Below are positions 45,590 to 53,251 of a stretch of 64,000 nucleotides of DNA, one piece after another; the stretch's first letter is position 1, and each line of letters opens with the position of its first letter. Source of the DNA: Clostridia bacterium (GTDB lineage Bacteria; Bacillota; Clostridia; Oscillospirales; CAG-272); contig JAGASL010000006.1 of the NCBI GenBank assembly GCA_017621755.1, positions 50,480 through 114,479 on the forward strand, written 5' to 3'. Position numbers and translations under genes: made by a program. The notes beneath the pieces are model-generated. The model was not told the origin of the DNA and did no database searches. It saw nothing but the letters and a program-made list of their open reading frames with translations.

Positions 45590-46816
45590 CTACACGACCT
45601 GGAAAATGTAGAATTTCAAATACTCGGTTTCGCTGACGTTCCAAAGAATGGGGTGGTCAGGTGATTGCTGCCGCGCCTCGATCTGGCGCAGCGAAACGCC
45701 CACGTCTGCTGCCGCATCATGCAGCATTTTACGAAACAGTGTCTCTGTCATGAAATGCGAGCAGGAGCAGGTGGCCAGGTAGCCGCCGCGAGGTAATAGC
45801 TTCATCGCCTTCATATTGATCTCTTTATACCCACGCATGGCATTTTTCACCGTGCTGCTGCTTTTGGTAAAGGCGGGAGGGTCGAGAATGATCAGATCAT
45901 ACTCTCGCTTCCCCTCCTCTGCCATGCCGGTCAGCAGATCAAACACGTCTGTACAGATGAAGCTCATGCACCCATCCAGGCCGTTACGCACGGCATTGGC
46001 TCTGGCTAATGACAGCGCATCGGCCGATACGTCTACTGCCGTTACGTGCATGGCACCTGCCTTAGCCGCATTCAGGGCAAAGGCGCCCGTATGCGTGAAG
46101 CAATCCAGCACACGCTTGCCGGGGCACAATCTTGCCACGGCGGCACGGTTATATTTCTGGTCAAGAAAGAAGCCGGTCTTTTGGCCATGGATATAGTCTA
46201 CGTCATAGCGGATGTCGTTTTCCACGATCTCAACGTGCCCGTCCAGCGCAGTAGCAAGGCCAGGCATGGCATAAAAGCCAGTATACTGCTGCATGCCCTC
46301 CAGCTCGCGAATGGCCACGTCATTCCGCTCGTAGATCGCGCGCACCGGCTCACCCATTTCAGAAAGCACCTTGACGAACAAGGAAAACAGCAATTCCTTT
46401 CTTTTTTCCATACCAAGCGAAAGCGTTTGCACGACCAGAATATCACCAAAGCAATCTACCGTCAGCCCCGGGAACTGGTCTGCTTCACCAAATATCAGCC
46501 GGCAATTGGAAAAATCCTCTCCCATTACCGTTTTGCGGTAGGCAAAGGCGTAGCGAACGCGGCGCTCAAAGAACGCCTCGTCAAACCTATCATTCGCGTT
46601 GCGCGAAAGCAGGCGCACGCGAATCTTGGAATGATCGTTGATAAAGCCGGTGCCGATAAACCTCTTTCCCTCGGTATACACGTCTACCAGCTCGCCGTTT
46701 TCTACCGGCTCGGAAAGCGAGGTGATCTCCTCTCCAAACACCCACGGGTGCCCGGCGCGCAGGCTCTTTTCAGCCTTGCGGGTCACCGTCACGTATGGAA
46801 ATTTTCTATTCTCCAT
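45590..46816 (-). CDS. Class I rRNA m5C methyltransferase (RlmI-like)
   Basis: A 408-residue protein with an N-terminal PUA domain (VTVTRKAEKSLRAGHPWVFGEEI) and a Rossmann methyltransferase domain: VLDCFTHTGAFALNAAKAGA, LIILDPPAFTKSSS, and YLATCSCSHFM. Relatives such as RlmI methylate C1962 of 23S rRNA; the exact site here is an inference. It starts two bases after the topB stop. Confidence 0.88.
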   Translation of the reverse strand: MENRKFPYVTVTRKAEKSLRAGHPWVFGEEITSLSEPVENGELVDVYTEGKRFIGTGFINDHSKIRVRLLSRNANDRFDEAFFERRVRYAFAYRKTVMGEDFSNCRLIFGEADQFPGLTVDCFGDILVVQTLSLGMEKRKELLFSLFVKVLSEMGEPVRAIYERNDVAIRELEGMQQYTGFYAMPGLATALDGHVEIVENDIRYDVDYIHGQKTGFFLDQKYNRAAVARLCPGKRVLDCFTHTGAFALNAAKAGAMHVTAVDVSADALSLARANAVRNGLDGCMSFICTDVFDLLTGMAEEGKREYDLIILDPPAFTKSSSTVKNAMRGYKEINMKAMKLLPRGGYLATCSCSHFMTETLFRKMLHDAAADVGVSLRQIEARQQSPDHPILWNVSETEYLKFYIFQVV

Positions 46817-46818
46817 CT

Positions 46819-48957
46819 TTATTGTCTCCCTTGATTGGCAAAATCAAACACAACACGCTCTCCCTCTATGCGCAGGGCGGCATCAAATGGCTTGCCCGCC
46901 TTGCTTATAAAGCCCTCGATCTTGGCGCTGCGACCCGTTTCCAGCAAGAGGCGCATATTGGAGGGCGAGATCACGCGGCCGCAAATGACCATATTGACCG
47001 AGAAGCGGCACCCCTTTTCTTTGTACTCACGACAGCCGTAACCAAAGGTGGTGCGCCGCACCTCGCCGCCACAAAGCGGGCAGGTGCCAACAGCCTCACC
47101 GAACAGACCGATATCGGTATCCTTTTCAGGCGGCATGGGTGTTTTCTCAAACACGGCAGCAATCTCTCTCTCGGCCTGCTTGACACTTTCCTCTACCGAC
47201 ATTTCGCCACGATAGACCTTTTTTAGCGCCCTACCAAGCTCAGAGGTCTTATACTTATCCATGCTGATGCCAAGCCGCATGATCGATTCGATCAAGAACG
47301 CACCGCCCGGTAGCAGCTTATATACGTCCTTTTCCAGCTTGATGTACTCGCTCTTTCTGGCATTATCTATGATGCCGGTTCTGGTCGCCTCGGTACCCAG
47401 CTCAAGCCCTTCAAAAATAGCACGATAATCCTCAGCATCATCTTCTGGTATGCCCGCATCCACTTCCTTTCCCGTCTCGGCGGCGGCAGCCTTATCATCC
47501 TTAAACGGATTTTTCAGATAATTGTTCAGCGTTTCAATGGTATAGTGGCGCGGTGGCGTTGTTTGCTTCTCTACCGGCTTGAAATCCACGTTTACCACAT
47601 CGCCCTTTTTCAGCTCCGGCAGCACCTTATCCTTAACAGAAGCCTCTTCGTACTTCGTCCATCCTTTTTCAAGGATCACAGTACCGCGCAGGGTAAATTC
47701 TTCCCATTTATCAACGTTGATCTTGATCTCTGATCGCACGCACACACAGGGCTCTGCACAGAAAACGGCCACAAAGCGACGAAGCACGGTAGAATACACC
47801 AGCTGCTCCTTCTCTGTCAGCTTATCCTTTTGCGGGATGCGATAGGTGGGGGTCAGGGCGGAATGCGATTCAATCTTGCTATCGTCAAAAATCGTTTTCC
47901 CATCCTTAAAGGTAACGGGATAACCAAGCTTTTCAATATTCTTTAGAATATCCTTGATCTTTCCCTTTTCAGCGGTAGCGAGGTATTCCGAATTTGTTCG
48001 CGGGTAGGTCAGGTAGCCATCCTCATACAGCTTTTGCACGATATCCAGGCTTTCCTGCATCGACATTTTATATTTTTTGCCAAGTAGATTTTGCAGCTTG
48101 GTCAGTGAAAACAGCTTGCCAGGGGCAAGCGAATCCTTTTTGTTTTTCACAGAAGAGACGGTCGCGCCGATCGAATTATAAAAGGCGGCGGCCTTTTCGG
48201 CACGGGCTGCCTGCTCCTTCGGAAAGCGCAGCTTGCTGTTCAGCTCCACCACCTCGCCCTTTGTTTCGGCACGGCTGGCAATGGAATAATAGGTCTGCGG
48301 CACGAAATGCTCGATCGCCTTATCGCGGTCATAGATAGCCTTTACAATCGGCACGATCACGCGCCCCACGCGCAGCAGGCTGCCGGTCTTTAGGGTGGCG
48401 TAGCGCGTTAAATTCACGCCGTATAGCCAGTCGATATAGGTGCGGGCAAAGCCCTCAGATGCTAGGTTCTCATATTCGCTTTCCGGGTGCATATCCTCGG
48501 CCGCGGCACGAACGGTTTCGGGCGTTTGGTCCGGCAGCCACAGGCGATAAAGCGGCTTTTTTTCATGCAGGGCGTGCGAAATGCACAGACGAACGATGAT
48601 CTCGCCCTCGCGGTCTGCGTCTCCAGCGTTAACGATCGCCTCAACGTCCTCGCGGTTACAAAGCGCTTCTATAATGCCAAACTGGCGCGCAACGCCGGCA
48701 TCTGGCTTTTTATCATCCGTCTGACGTAAGCGAAAGCGAAACTCTCCTGGAAAGCAAGGAATATTCTCCATCGACCAGCGGCCATCCTCACGCCCGGGCT
48801 GATACTCTTCAATATCGGCCAAGGAAAACAGATGACCAAAGGCCCAGGTAACCAAATAACCATTCCCCTCTAAGTACCCTTCGCGGCGCATGTTCGCCCC
48901 CAGGGCGCCGGCAATATTTCTTGCCAGGCTTGGCTTTTCGGCAATGATCAGCTTCAT
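46819..48957 (-). CDS. topB: DNA topoisomerase III
   Basis: A 712-residue type IA topoisomerase. TOPRIM motifs LIIAEKPSLARNIA and IVNAGDADREGEIIV (DxDxxE), the catalytic Tyr in YLTYPRTNSEYL, and a C-terminal zinc-finger-like CPLCGGEVRRT...YGCREY unit are present. It relaxes and decatenates single-stranded regions and helps chromosome segregation. RBS AAAGGGGGA precedes the ATG. No promoter is visible between it and the upstream GT2 terminator. Confidence 0.95.
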   Translation of the reverse strand: MKLIIAEKPSLARNIAGALGANMRREGYLEGNGYLVTWAFGHLFSLADIEEYQPGREDGRWSMENIPCFPGEFRFRLRQTDDKKPDAGVARQFGIIEALCNREDVEAIVNAGDADREGEIIVRLCISHALHEKKPLYRLWLPDQTPETVRAAAEDMHPESEYENLASEGFARTYIDWLYGVNLTRYATLKTGSLLRVGRVIVPIVKAIYDRDKAIEHFVPQTYYSIASRAETKGEVVELNSKLRFPKEQAARAEKAAAFYNSIGATVSSVKNKKDSLAPGKLFSLTKLQNLLGKKYKMSMQESLDIVQKLYEDGYLTYPRTNSEYLATAEKGKIKDILKNIEKLGYPVTFKDGKTIFDDSKIESHSALTPTYRIPQKDKLTEKEQLVYSTVLRRFVAVFCAEPCVCVRSEIKINVDKWEEFTLRGTVILEKGWTKYEEASVKDKVLPELKKGDVVNVDFKPVEKQTTPPRHYTIETLNNYLKNPFKDDKAAAAETGKEVDAGIPEDDAEDYRAIFEGLELGTEATRTGIIDNARKSEYIKLEKDVYKLLPGGAFLIESIMRLGISMDKYKTSELGRALKKVYRGEMSVEESVKQAEREIAAVFEKTPMPPEKDTDIGLFGEAVGTCPLCGGEVRRTTFGYGCREYKEKGCRFSVNMVICGRVISPSNMRLLLETGRSAKIEGFISKAGKPFDAALRIEGERVVFDFANQGRQ

Positions 48958-48980
48958 GGCTCCCCCTTTCTTAGAAAGAA

Positions 48981-49010
48981 AAAAGAAACGGAAAATGCCG
49001 TTTCCTTTTT
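48981..49010 (-). terminator. Possible terminator after GT2, before topB
   Basis: A short 7-bp stem GAAACGG/CCGTTTC (loop 6) followed on the minus strand by a strong T run (TTTTTTCTTTC). Confidence 0.7.
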
Positions 49011-49028
49011 CACATCAAGCGAATGCGA

Positions 49029-50303
49029 TCACTTTTCTTGCCGCTCACCTGTGAGCTGGTCGATCGTTGTGGCATCGGAATGCCTAATCTGCTTCCACTT
49101 CCCTTTGACAAAAATCGCCGCTACGTTGATCGGAATACCTGTTATTATAAACAGAGGGAAGGTAAACATATACCGTATTTTTCTGGCCGTAGAGCCGTTG
49201 ATCTTCTTCCACTCGGTAATCACGGTCAGCATGCCAAGGAAAAAATTGACAAAATAAATGCTGCCAAGCGACACGATGAAGGATTGCATAAAGTGGCCAA
49301 AATCATACCCGTCTACAAAGGCCAGCGAATATACCATGGTCAAAGCGGAGATGGCGCCAAACACCGCCAGCAGAATGTTCGGCATGGTAGACATGACCTC
49401 ATCAAAGCAGGAGAAGCCACAGCGCTTGGTAAACATACCGCGTAGAATGCGACCGCCACGCTTAAAGAAGGCTTGAATAAAGCCCTTTGTCCAACGAATA
49501 CGCTGGCTCCAGGATTGGCGGAACTTGGTTGGCTGCTCGTCATAAAAGATGGCATCGTGGCAATAGCCGATCCTGTCTCCCTTGGCGATGCGATCCATCG
49601 TAAATTCCAGATCCTCCGTCAACGTATAATACGGCCAACCGTCGTTCTCGTTAATAATATCACGGTGAACAAGGAAGCCTGTGCCAGAGACGGCGCAGCT
49701 GCTATGTAGAATCATGCGGGCATTGTTCATGTGACGCGCCTCGCGCAAAAACATAACACCGTAGCCTGCCGTGACCCAGTTGTGGCAAAAATTCTTGGAA
49801 TTACGATAGCTGGTAACAATGCGATAACCGTTGGAAAAAACGGTATTCATCTGGCGGATGTAGTCGGTAGCAAGAAGATTATCGGCATCAAAAACAAAAT
49901 AGCCGTCATAATATTCCTTCCCCTTGTCGGCACGCAGCCGGGTAAGCAGCTCGTGCATGGCATACCCCTTACCGATATGGGTCATATCATGCCGCTCGTA
50001 CACCGTAGCACCGGCCGCCTCGGCCACACCACGGGTATTGTCGGTACAGTTATCGGCAAGCAGATAAATATCGATCAGCTCGGCGGGGTAATCCTGCTTT
50101 TTAACACTGTCGATCAGCTGGGCAACCACAGACTCTTCGTTCCTTGCACAGATCAGCACCGCATAGCGATGTGCCTTGCCAGTGGCAAAACGCCGAGAAG
50201 GAAACAAAATCGAAACCAAAATATAAATATATTGATACGCCGACAAGGCGCAGAACAAAAGCACGATCACGGAGTTTAGGTTGGTGATCAATTCAGCATC
50301 CAT
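49029..50303 (-). CDS. Membrane GT2 glycosyltransferase
   Basis: A 424-residue inner-membrane processive-type glycosyltransferase. One N-terminal hydrophobic segment (about 9-35), the GT-A core with AVLICARNEESVV, LLADNCTDNT, FVFDADNLL, the acceptor-side TEDLEF and the QxxRW motif as QRIRW (around residue 270) and then about four C-terminal segments. It resembles the family of hyaluronan/cellulose/PNAG synthases. Its sugar is not predictable. Single gene with its own promoter and a terminator before topB. Confidence 0.9.
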   Translation of the reverse strand: MDAELITNLNSVIVLLFCALSAYQYIYILVSILFPSRRFATGKAHRYAVLICARNEESVVAQLIDSVKKQDYPAELIDIYLLADNCTDNTRGVAEAAGATVYERHDMTHIGKGYAMHELLTRLRADKGKEYYDGYFVFDADNLLATDYIRQMNTVFSNGYRIVTSYRNSKNFCHNWVTAGYGVMFLREARHMNNARMILHSSCAVSGTGFLVHRDIINENDGWPYYTLTEDLEFTMDRIAKGDRIGYCHDAIFYDEQPTKFRQSWSQRIRWTKGFIQAFFKRGGRILRGMFTKRCGFSCFDEVMSTMPNILLAVFGAISALTMVYSLAFVDGYDFGHFMQSFIVSLGSIYFVNFFLGMLTVITEWKKINGSTARKIRYMFTFPLFIITGIPINVAAIFVKGKWKQIRHSDATTIDQLTGERQEK

Positions 50304-50335
50304 GCTTCTGCCTCCTATACATATTCATCTTATTG

Positions 50336-50364
50336 ATTATAACACAGGAATACGAAAAAGTCAA
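50336..50364 (-). promoter_or_regulatory. Promoter of the GT2 gene
   Basis: Minus strand TTGACT (50359-50364) and TATAAT (50336-50341), spacer 17 bases; RBS AGGAGG before the ATG. Confidence 0.85.
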
Positions 50365-50394
50365 TAGAGAGCGCATTTTCTCTTTTTCAGGCTC

Positions 50395-50423
50395 TTGACA
50401 AACAGAACACAGCCCGCTATAAT
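50395..50423 (+). promoter_or_regulatory. Promoter of the lipoprotein/HPr-like pair
   Basis: TTGACA (50395-50400) and TATAAT (50418-50423), both perfect, spacer 17 bases; divergent from the GT2 promoter. Confidence 0.85.
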
Positions 50424-50454
50424 ATAAATAGCCGAATAAAAACAGGAGAGCAGC

Positions 50455-50880
50455 ATGAAAAAACGCATTCTTTCGCTACTGCTGGCCGCATGCCTTTGCC
50501 TTCCGTTTACCGCATGCGCCGGGCAGGATACCACCACCAACATTTATTTTTCCATCCAGGCAGATGAGGTGCCTGCACTTGGCGATAGCGTAGCGCTGCC
50601 TGCAATTGACAGAGATATTTTCTTTCCACTTTACCCCTTAGAAAAGCAGGACGTAATGCATGCCATTGCCTACGCCTGCAATGTGCTGGGCTACGAATGC
50701 ATTCGCGATGGAAAGTATAGCGAAAATCTGGTCAGCATTGAGGGGCGCGCCAATAGCGAGAGCAGCTATTGGATCATCGAGGGTAAGGATGAAAACGGCA
50801 AGGCCATTCCTCTGAAGCTGGATAGCAGTCTGCGCAACGTATATTCCATTTCCATTACGTATATCAATCTAAAGAAATAA
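50455..50880 (+). CDS. Small predicted lipoprotein, unrecognised
   Basis: A 141-residue protein with a signal peptide (MKKRILSLLLAACLCLPFTAC) whose cleavage site resembles a lipobox (PFTAC, Cys 21), so it is probably lipid-anchored outside the cell membrane. The mature part (about 120 residues) contains DEVPALGDSVALPAIDRDIF and SYWIIEGKDENG but no motif I can name. It lies upstream of the HPr-like gene in the same transcript (13 bases). Function unknown. Confidence 0.78.
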   Translation: MKKRILSLLLAACLCLPFTACAGQDTTTNIYFSIQADEVPALGDSVALPAIDRDIFFPLYPLEKQDVMHAIAYACNVLGYECIRDGKYSENLVSIEGRANSESSYWIIEGKDENGKAIPLKLDSSLRNVYSISITYINLKK

Positions 50881-50893
50881 AGGAGAACACAAC

Positions 50894-51124
50894 ATGAAAT
50901 CTGTATTTGTACGCCTGTCTACCATCGAATCGATTCGCGACTTTGTATCAACGGTTTTGACCTTTGATTATGATATCGATCTGCGCTCTGGCCGCTATTT
51001 GATCGATGCCAAATCCATTATGGGTATCTTCAGCCTGGATCTGCTGAGTCCTATCGAGCTGATTGCCCACACCGACAAGCCCGAGGCTCTGCTTGAAAAG
51101 CTGCAGAAGTATATCGTAGAATAA
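50894..51124 (+). CDS. HPr-like protein lacking the phospho-acceptor histidine
   Basis: A 76-residue protein with HPr fold. The Ser-46 region is conserved as DAKSIMGIFSLDL (Ser41), as in HPr regulated by HPrK, but the GLHARPA active-site region is absent: residues 8-18 read LSTIESIRDFV with no His. It therefore cannot act as a phosphotransferase in the PTS; it may be an HPrK substrate or scaffold, in the way Crh of Bacillus lacks His15. Good RBS (AAAGGAG). It follows the lipoprotein gene and ends at a strong terminator. Confidence 0.85.
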   Translation: MKSVFVRLSTIESIRDFVSTVLTFDYDIDLRSGRYLIDAKSIMGIFSLDLLSPIELIAHTDKPEALLEKLQKYIVE

Positions 51125-51178
51125 GGCAGAACAAAAAAGAGCAGCCGCATGTGCGGCTGCTCTTTTTTGTTCTGCCTT
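51123..51178. terminator. Long bidirectional terminator between the HPr-like gene and rsmI
   Basis: A 27-bp perfect inverted repeat (51123-51149 with 51152-51178) with only 2 bases between arms, including an AGCAGCCGCA core and a T run; unusually long and symmetric. Confidence 0.9.
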
Positions 51179-51183
51179 GCTTT

Positions 51184-52077
51184 TTATTCCGTTTCTGGCA
51201 AAAGCATGCGGTATAGCTCGCTTTTTGAAATGCCCATTTCCTTGGCCACCAGCTTGATAGCTGCCATGCGTGTAATGCCTTGTGCTTCGCAGTAATACGT
51301 CACACGCTCCTCGGGTGAAAGAGCGGTTTCCGGCGCAGCTGGAGCAGAAGCAACAGGTGCGCCCGCCTCCTCACCCCCCTCGACGATCAAAACGTATTCA
51401 CCACGGGGGCTGTTTTCTGTATAATACGCCACAGCGCCATGCAAGGTCGTTCGCATGACTTCTTCATTTATCTTGGTTAATTCACGGCAGAGCGATATTT
51501 TGCGTTCGCCGAAGGTAGTCGAGAGATCCTGCAGCGTGCGTACCAGTTTGTGCGGTGCCTCATAAAAGATCATTGTACGGCGTTCACCTGCTATCTCCTG
51601 CAGGCGCTTTTTACGTTCCTTATTCTCTACCGGCAAAAAGCCCTCAAACGAAAACCGCGCCGTATCCAACCCGGAAAGTGCCAGCGCCGTTACTGCTGCA
51701 CAGCAGCCGGGAATGACCGTTGCCGGCAAGCCGCGCTCGGCGCACAGCTTGACAAGATCGGCCCCGGGGTCGCTAATAGCAGGCATACCGGCATCGGTTA
51801 CCAGCGCGCAGGATTCCCCACCGCAAAGCCGCGCAAGGATCTCTTCCCCGCGCTCACGGCGATTATGCTCGTGATAGCTGATCAGCTTTTGGTGAATCCC
51901 CAGGCAGGAAAGCAGCTTGCCCGTATTGCGCGTATCCTCTGCCGCTACAAAATCCACCTCGCGCAGCACCTTGATGGCCCGCTCAGAAACATCCGATAGG
52001 TTGCCGATCGGCGTCGCCACCAGATATAGCATGCCACCCACGATGCGATTTTTCTCTTGGTTTGCTTGCATTTCCAT
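51184..52077 (-). CDS. rsmI: 16S rRNA (cytidine1402-2'-O)-methyltransferase
   Basis: A 297-residue SAM-dependent enzyme. MLYLVATPIGNLSDVSERA, FVAAEDTRNTGKLL and the LVTDAGMPAISDPG segments are diagnostic of RsmI (YraL). It modifies C1402 in the decoding centre. A 15-residue N-terminal extension precedes the conserved MLYLVATPIG and the RBS AAAGG supports it. A C-terminal extension of about 60 residues ends with a helical KLVAKEMGISKSELYRML. Five bases after trmN6. The order holB-ricT-trmN6-rsmI matches B. subtilis yaaT-yabB-yabC. Confidence 0.95.
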   Translation of the reverse strand: MEMQANQEKNRIVGGMLYLVATPIGNLSDVSERAIKVLREVDFVAAEDTRNTGKLLSCLGIHQKLISYHEHNRRERGEEILARLCGGESCALVTDAGMPAISDPGADLVKLCAERGLPATVIPGCCAAVTALALSGLDTARFSFEGFLPVENKERKKRLQEIAGERRTMIFYEAPHKLVRTLQDLSTTFGERKISLCRELTKINEEVMRTTLHGAVAYYTENSPRGEYVLIVEGGEEAGAPVASAPAAPETALSPEERVTYYCEAQGITRMAAIKLVAKEMGISKSELYRMLLPETE

Positions 52078-52082
52078 GGTTT

Positions 52083-52862
52083 TTACCTTTCTGTTGCCTG
52101 TGGCAGCCGGCCGTTTTGCATGACCTGCTGCATATCATCCGTATAGATTCGGCACTCTGCCTCGCTTTTTTTATACAAAATTAGAGGTCTTGTCACCTGC
52201 ATGCCGCTTTTGCCACTTGCTACCGCATCCAGCAGCAGCATAGAGGGCGGCGTTGCTTCATCAGCATGAACGAAGGTCAGGCGCTTCGGCTCCAGCCTGC
52301 TTTCACGCAAGGCCGCAAACAGGTCTGCCATACGATCGGTGCGGTAAACGCAATAAAAATGACCACCGTAGCGAAGCAGCCTAGCGGCTGCCGCGCAAAA
52401 ATCGTTTATATCACCCATCACCTCGTGCCGGGCAATATTTTTTTCTTCTGTCATGTTGGCAGCACCGGAGGTCTGCTTCATGTACGGCGGATTGGTGAAA
52501 ACAATATCTACCTTGCCCTGCTCTTCACCAGTTCGCGCTAAATCACGCACGTCTGCCTGCAGCACCCGCATCTGCGCCGCAAAATCATTCAAAGCGATAT
52601 TTCTTTGAATCAGGTCCGCATATACCGGCTGTACCTCTGCGCAAAGCACCTCTGCTACCTTTTGCCTGGCAAGACACAGCAAGGAAATAATACCGCTTCC
52701 ACCGCCGAGCTCAACAGCGCTTGCGTGTGGAGACGGCCTGATATACGAAGCAAGAAGAAGCGCATCCGTTCCGAAATTCAGCCCCTCTGTTCTTTGGATC
52801 AGGCGAATGCGGAAATTCACCTCGTCCAAGCGTTCGCCGGGCTGCAGGTCTATCCTCTCCAT
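52083..52862 (-). CDS. trmN6: tRNA1(Val) (adenine37-N6)-methyltransferase-like protein
   Basis: A 259-residue class I SAM methyltransferase of the TrmN6/YabB group. Visible motifs are AVELGGGSGIISLL, the NPPY catalytic motif in DIVFTNPPYMKQ, and RTEGLNFGTDALLLA at the N terminus. In E. coli it modifies A37 of tRNA-Val; the target here is not proven. It is between ferredoxin and rsmI; a terminator lies just upstream, so its transcription depends on readthrough or an unread promoter. Confidence 0.88.
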   Translation of the reverse strand: MERIDLQPGERLDEVNFRIRLIQRTEGLNFGTDALLLASYIRPSPHASAVELGGGSGIISLLCLARQKVAEVLCAEVQPVYADLIQRNIALNDFAAQMRVLQADVRDLARTGEEQGKVDIVFTNPPYMKQTSGAANMTEEKNIARHEVMGDINDFCAAAARLLRYGGHFYCVYRTDRMADLFAALRESRLEPKRLTFVHADEATPPSMLLLDAVASGKSGMQVTRPLILYKKSEAECRIYTDDMQQVMQNGRLPQATER

Positions 52863-52880
52863 AGCGTTCCTTTCTGATAC

Positions 52881-52918
52881 AAAAACGGAGGGGGAGAAAA
52901 CTCACCCCTCCGTTTTTT
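52881..52918 (-). terminator. Terminator after ferredoxin
   Basis: A 13-bp stem (AAAAACGGAGGGG with CCCCTCCGTTTTT), with T run GTTTTTGT on the minus strand. Confidence 0.85.
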
Positions 52919-52928
52919 GTATGGAAAA

Positions 52929-53102
52929 TTAGTCTTCCTTTACGGGAGCATCAACCGGGCATACGCCAGCGCAAGAGCCACAATCAACGCACTCGTTCGC
53001 ATCAATTACGTACTTGCCGTCTGCCTCGCTAATGCAACCAACCGGGCACTCGCCCTCGCAAGAACCGCATGCAATGCAGTCATCGGTAATTTTATAAGCC
53101 AT
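52929..53102 (-). CDS. 2[4Fe-4S] ferredoxin
   Basis: A 57-residue electron carrier with two CxxCxxCxxxC-type cluster motifs: CIACGSCEGECPVGC and CVDCGSCAGVCPVDA. The start at 53102 is chosen for the GGAGGTG RBS; an upstream ATG is within it. It has its own promoter and terminator. The cluster motifs and length are typical of clostridial ferredoxin. Confidence 0.97.
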   Translation of the reverse strand: MAYKITDDCIACGSCEGECPVGCISEADGKYVIDANECVDCGSCAGVCPVDAPVKED

Positions 53103-53135
53103 GATATACACCTCCATATATGTGTTATTGTCACT

Positions 53136-53163
53136 ATTCTATCACATTTCTCAAAAAAATCAA
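53136..53163 (-). promoter_or_regulatory. Promoter of ferredoxin
   Basis: Minus strand TTGATT (53158-53163) and TAGAAT (53136-53141), spacer 16 bases. Confidence 0.6.
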
Positions 53164-53251
53164 GTAGTTTTGCAAAAAAAGAATGAACAAGGCAAATTTT
53201 CGTCACTTTGTCTGAAAATGGGAGCGTGATTTGTGCAATACAACGAAGATA

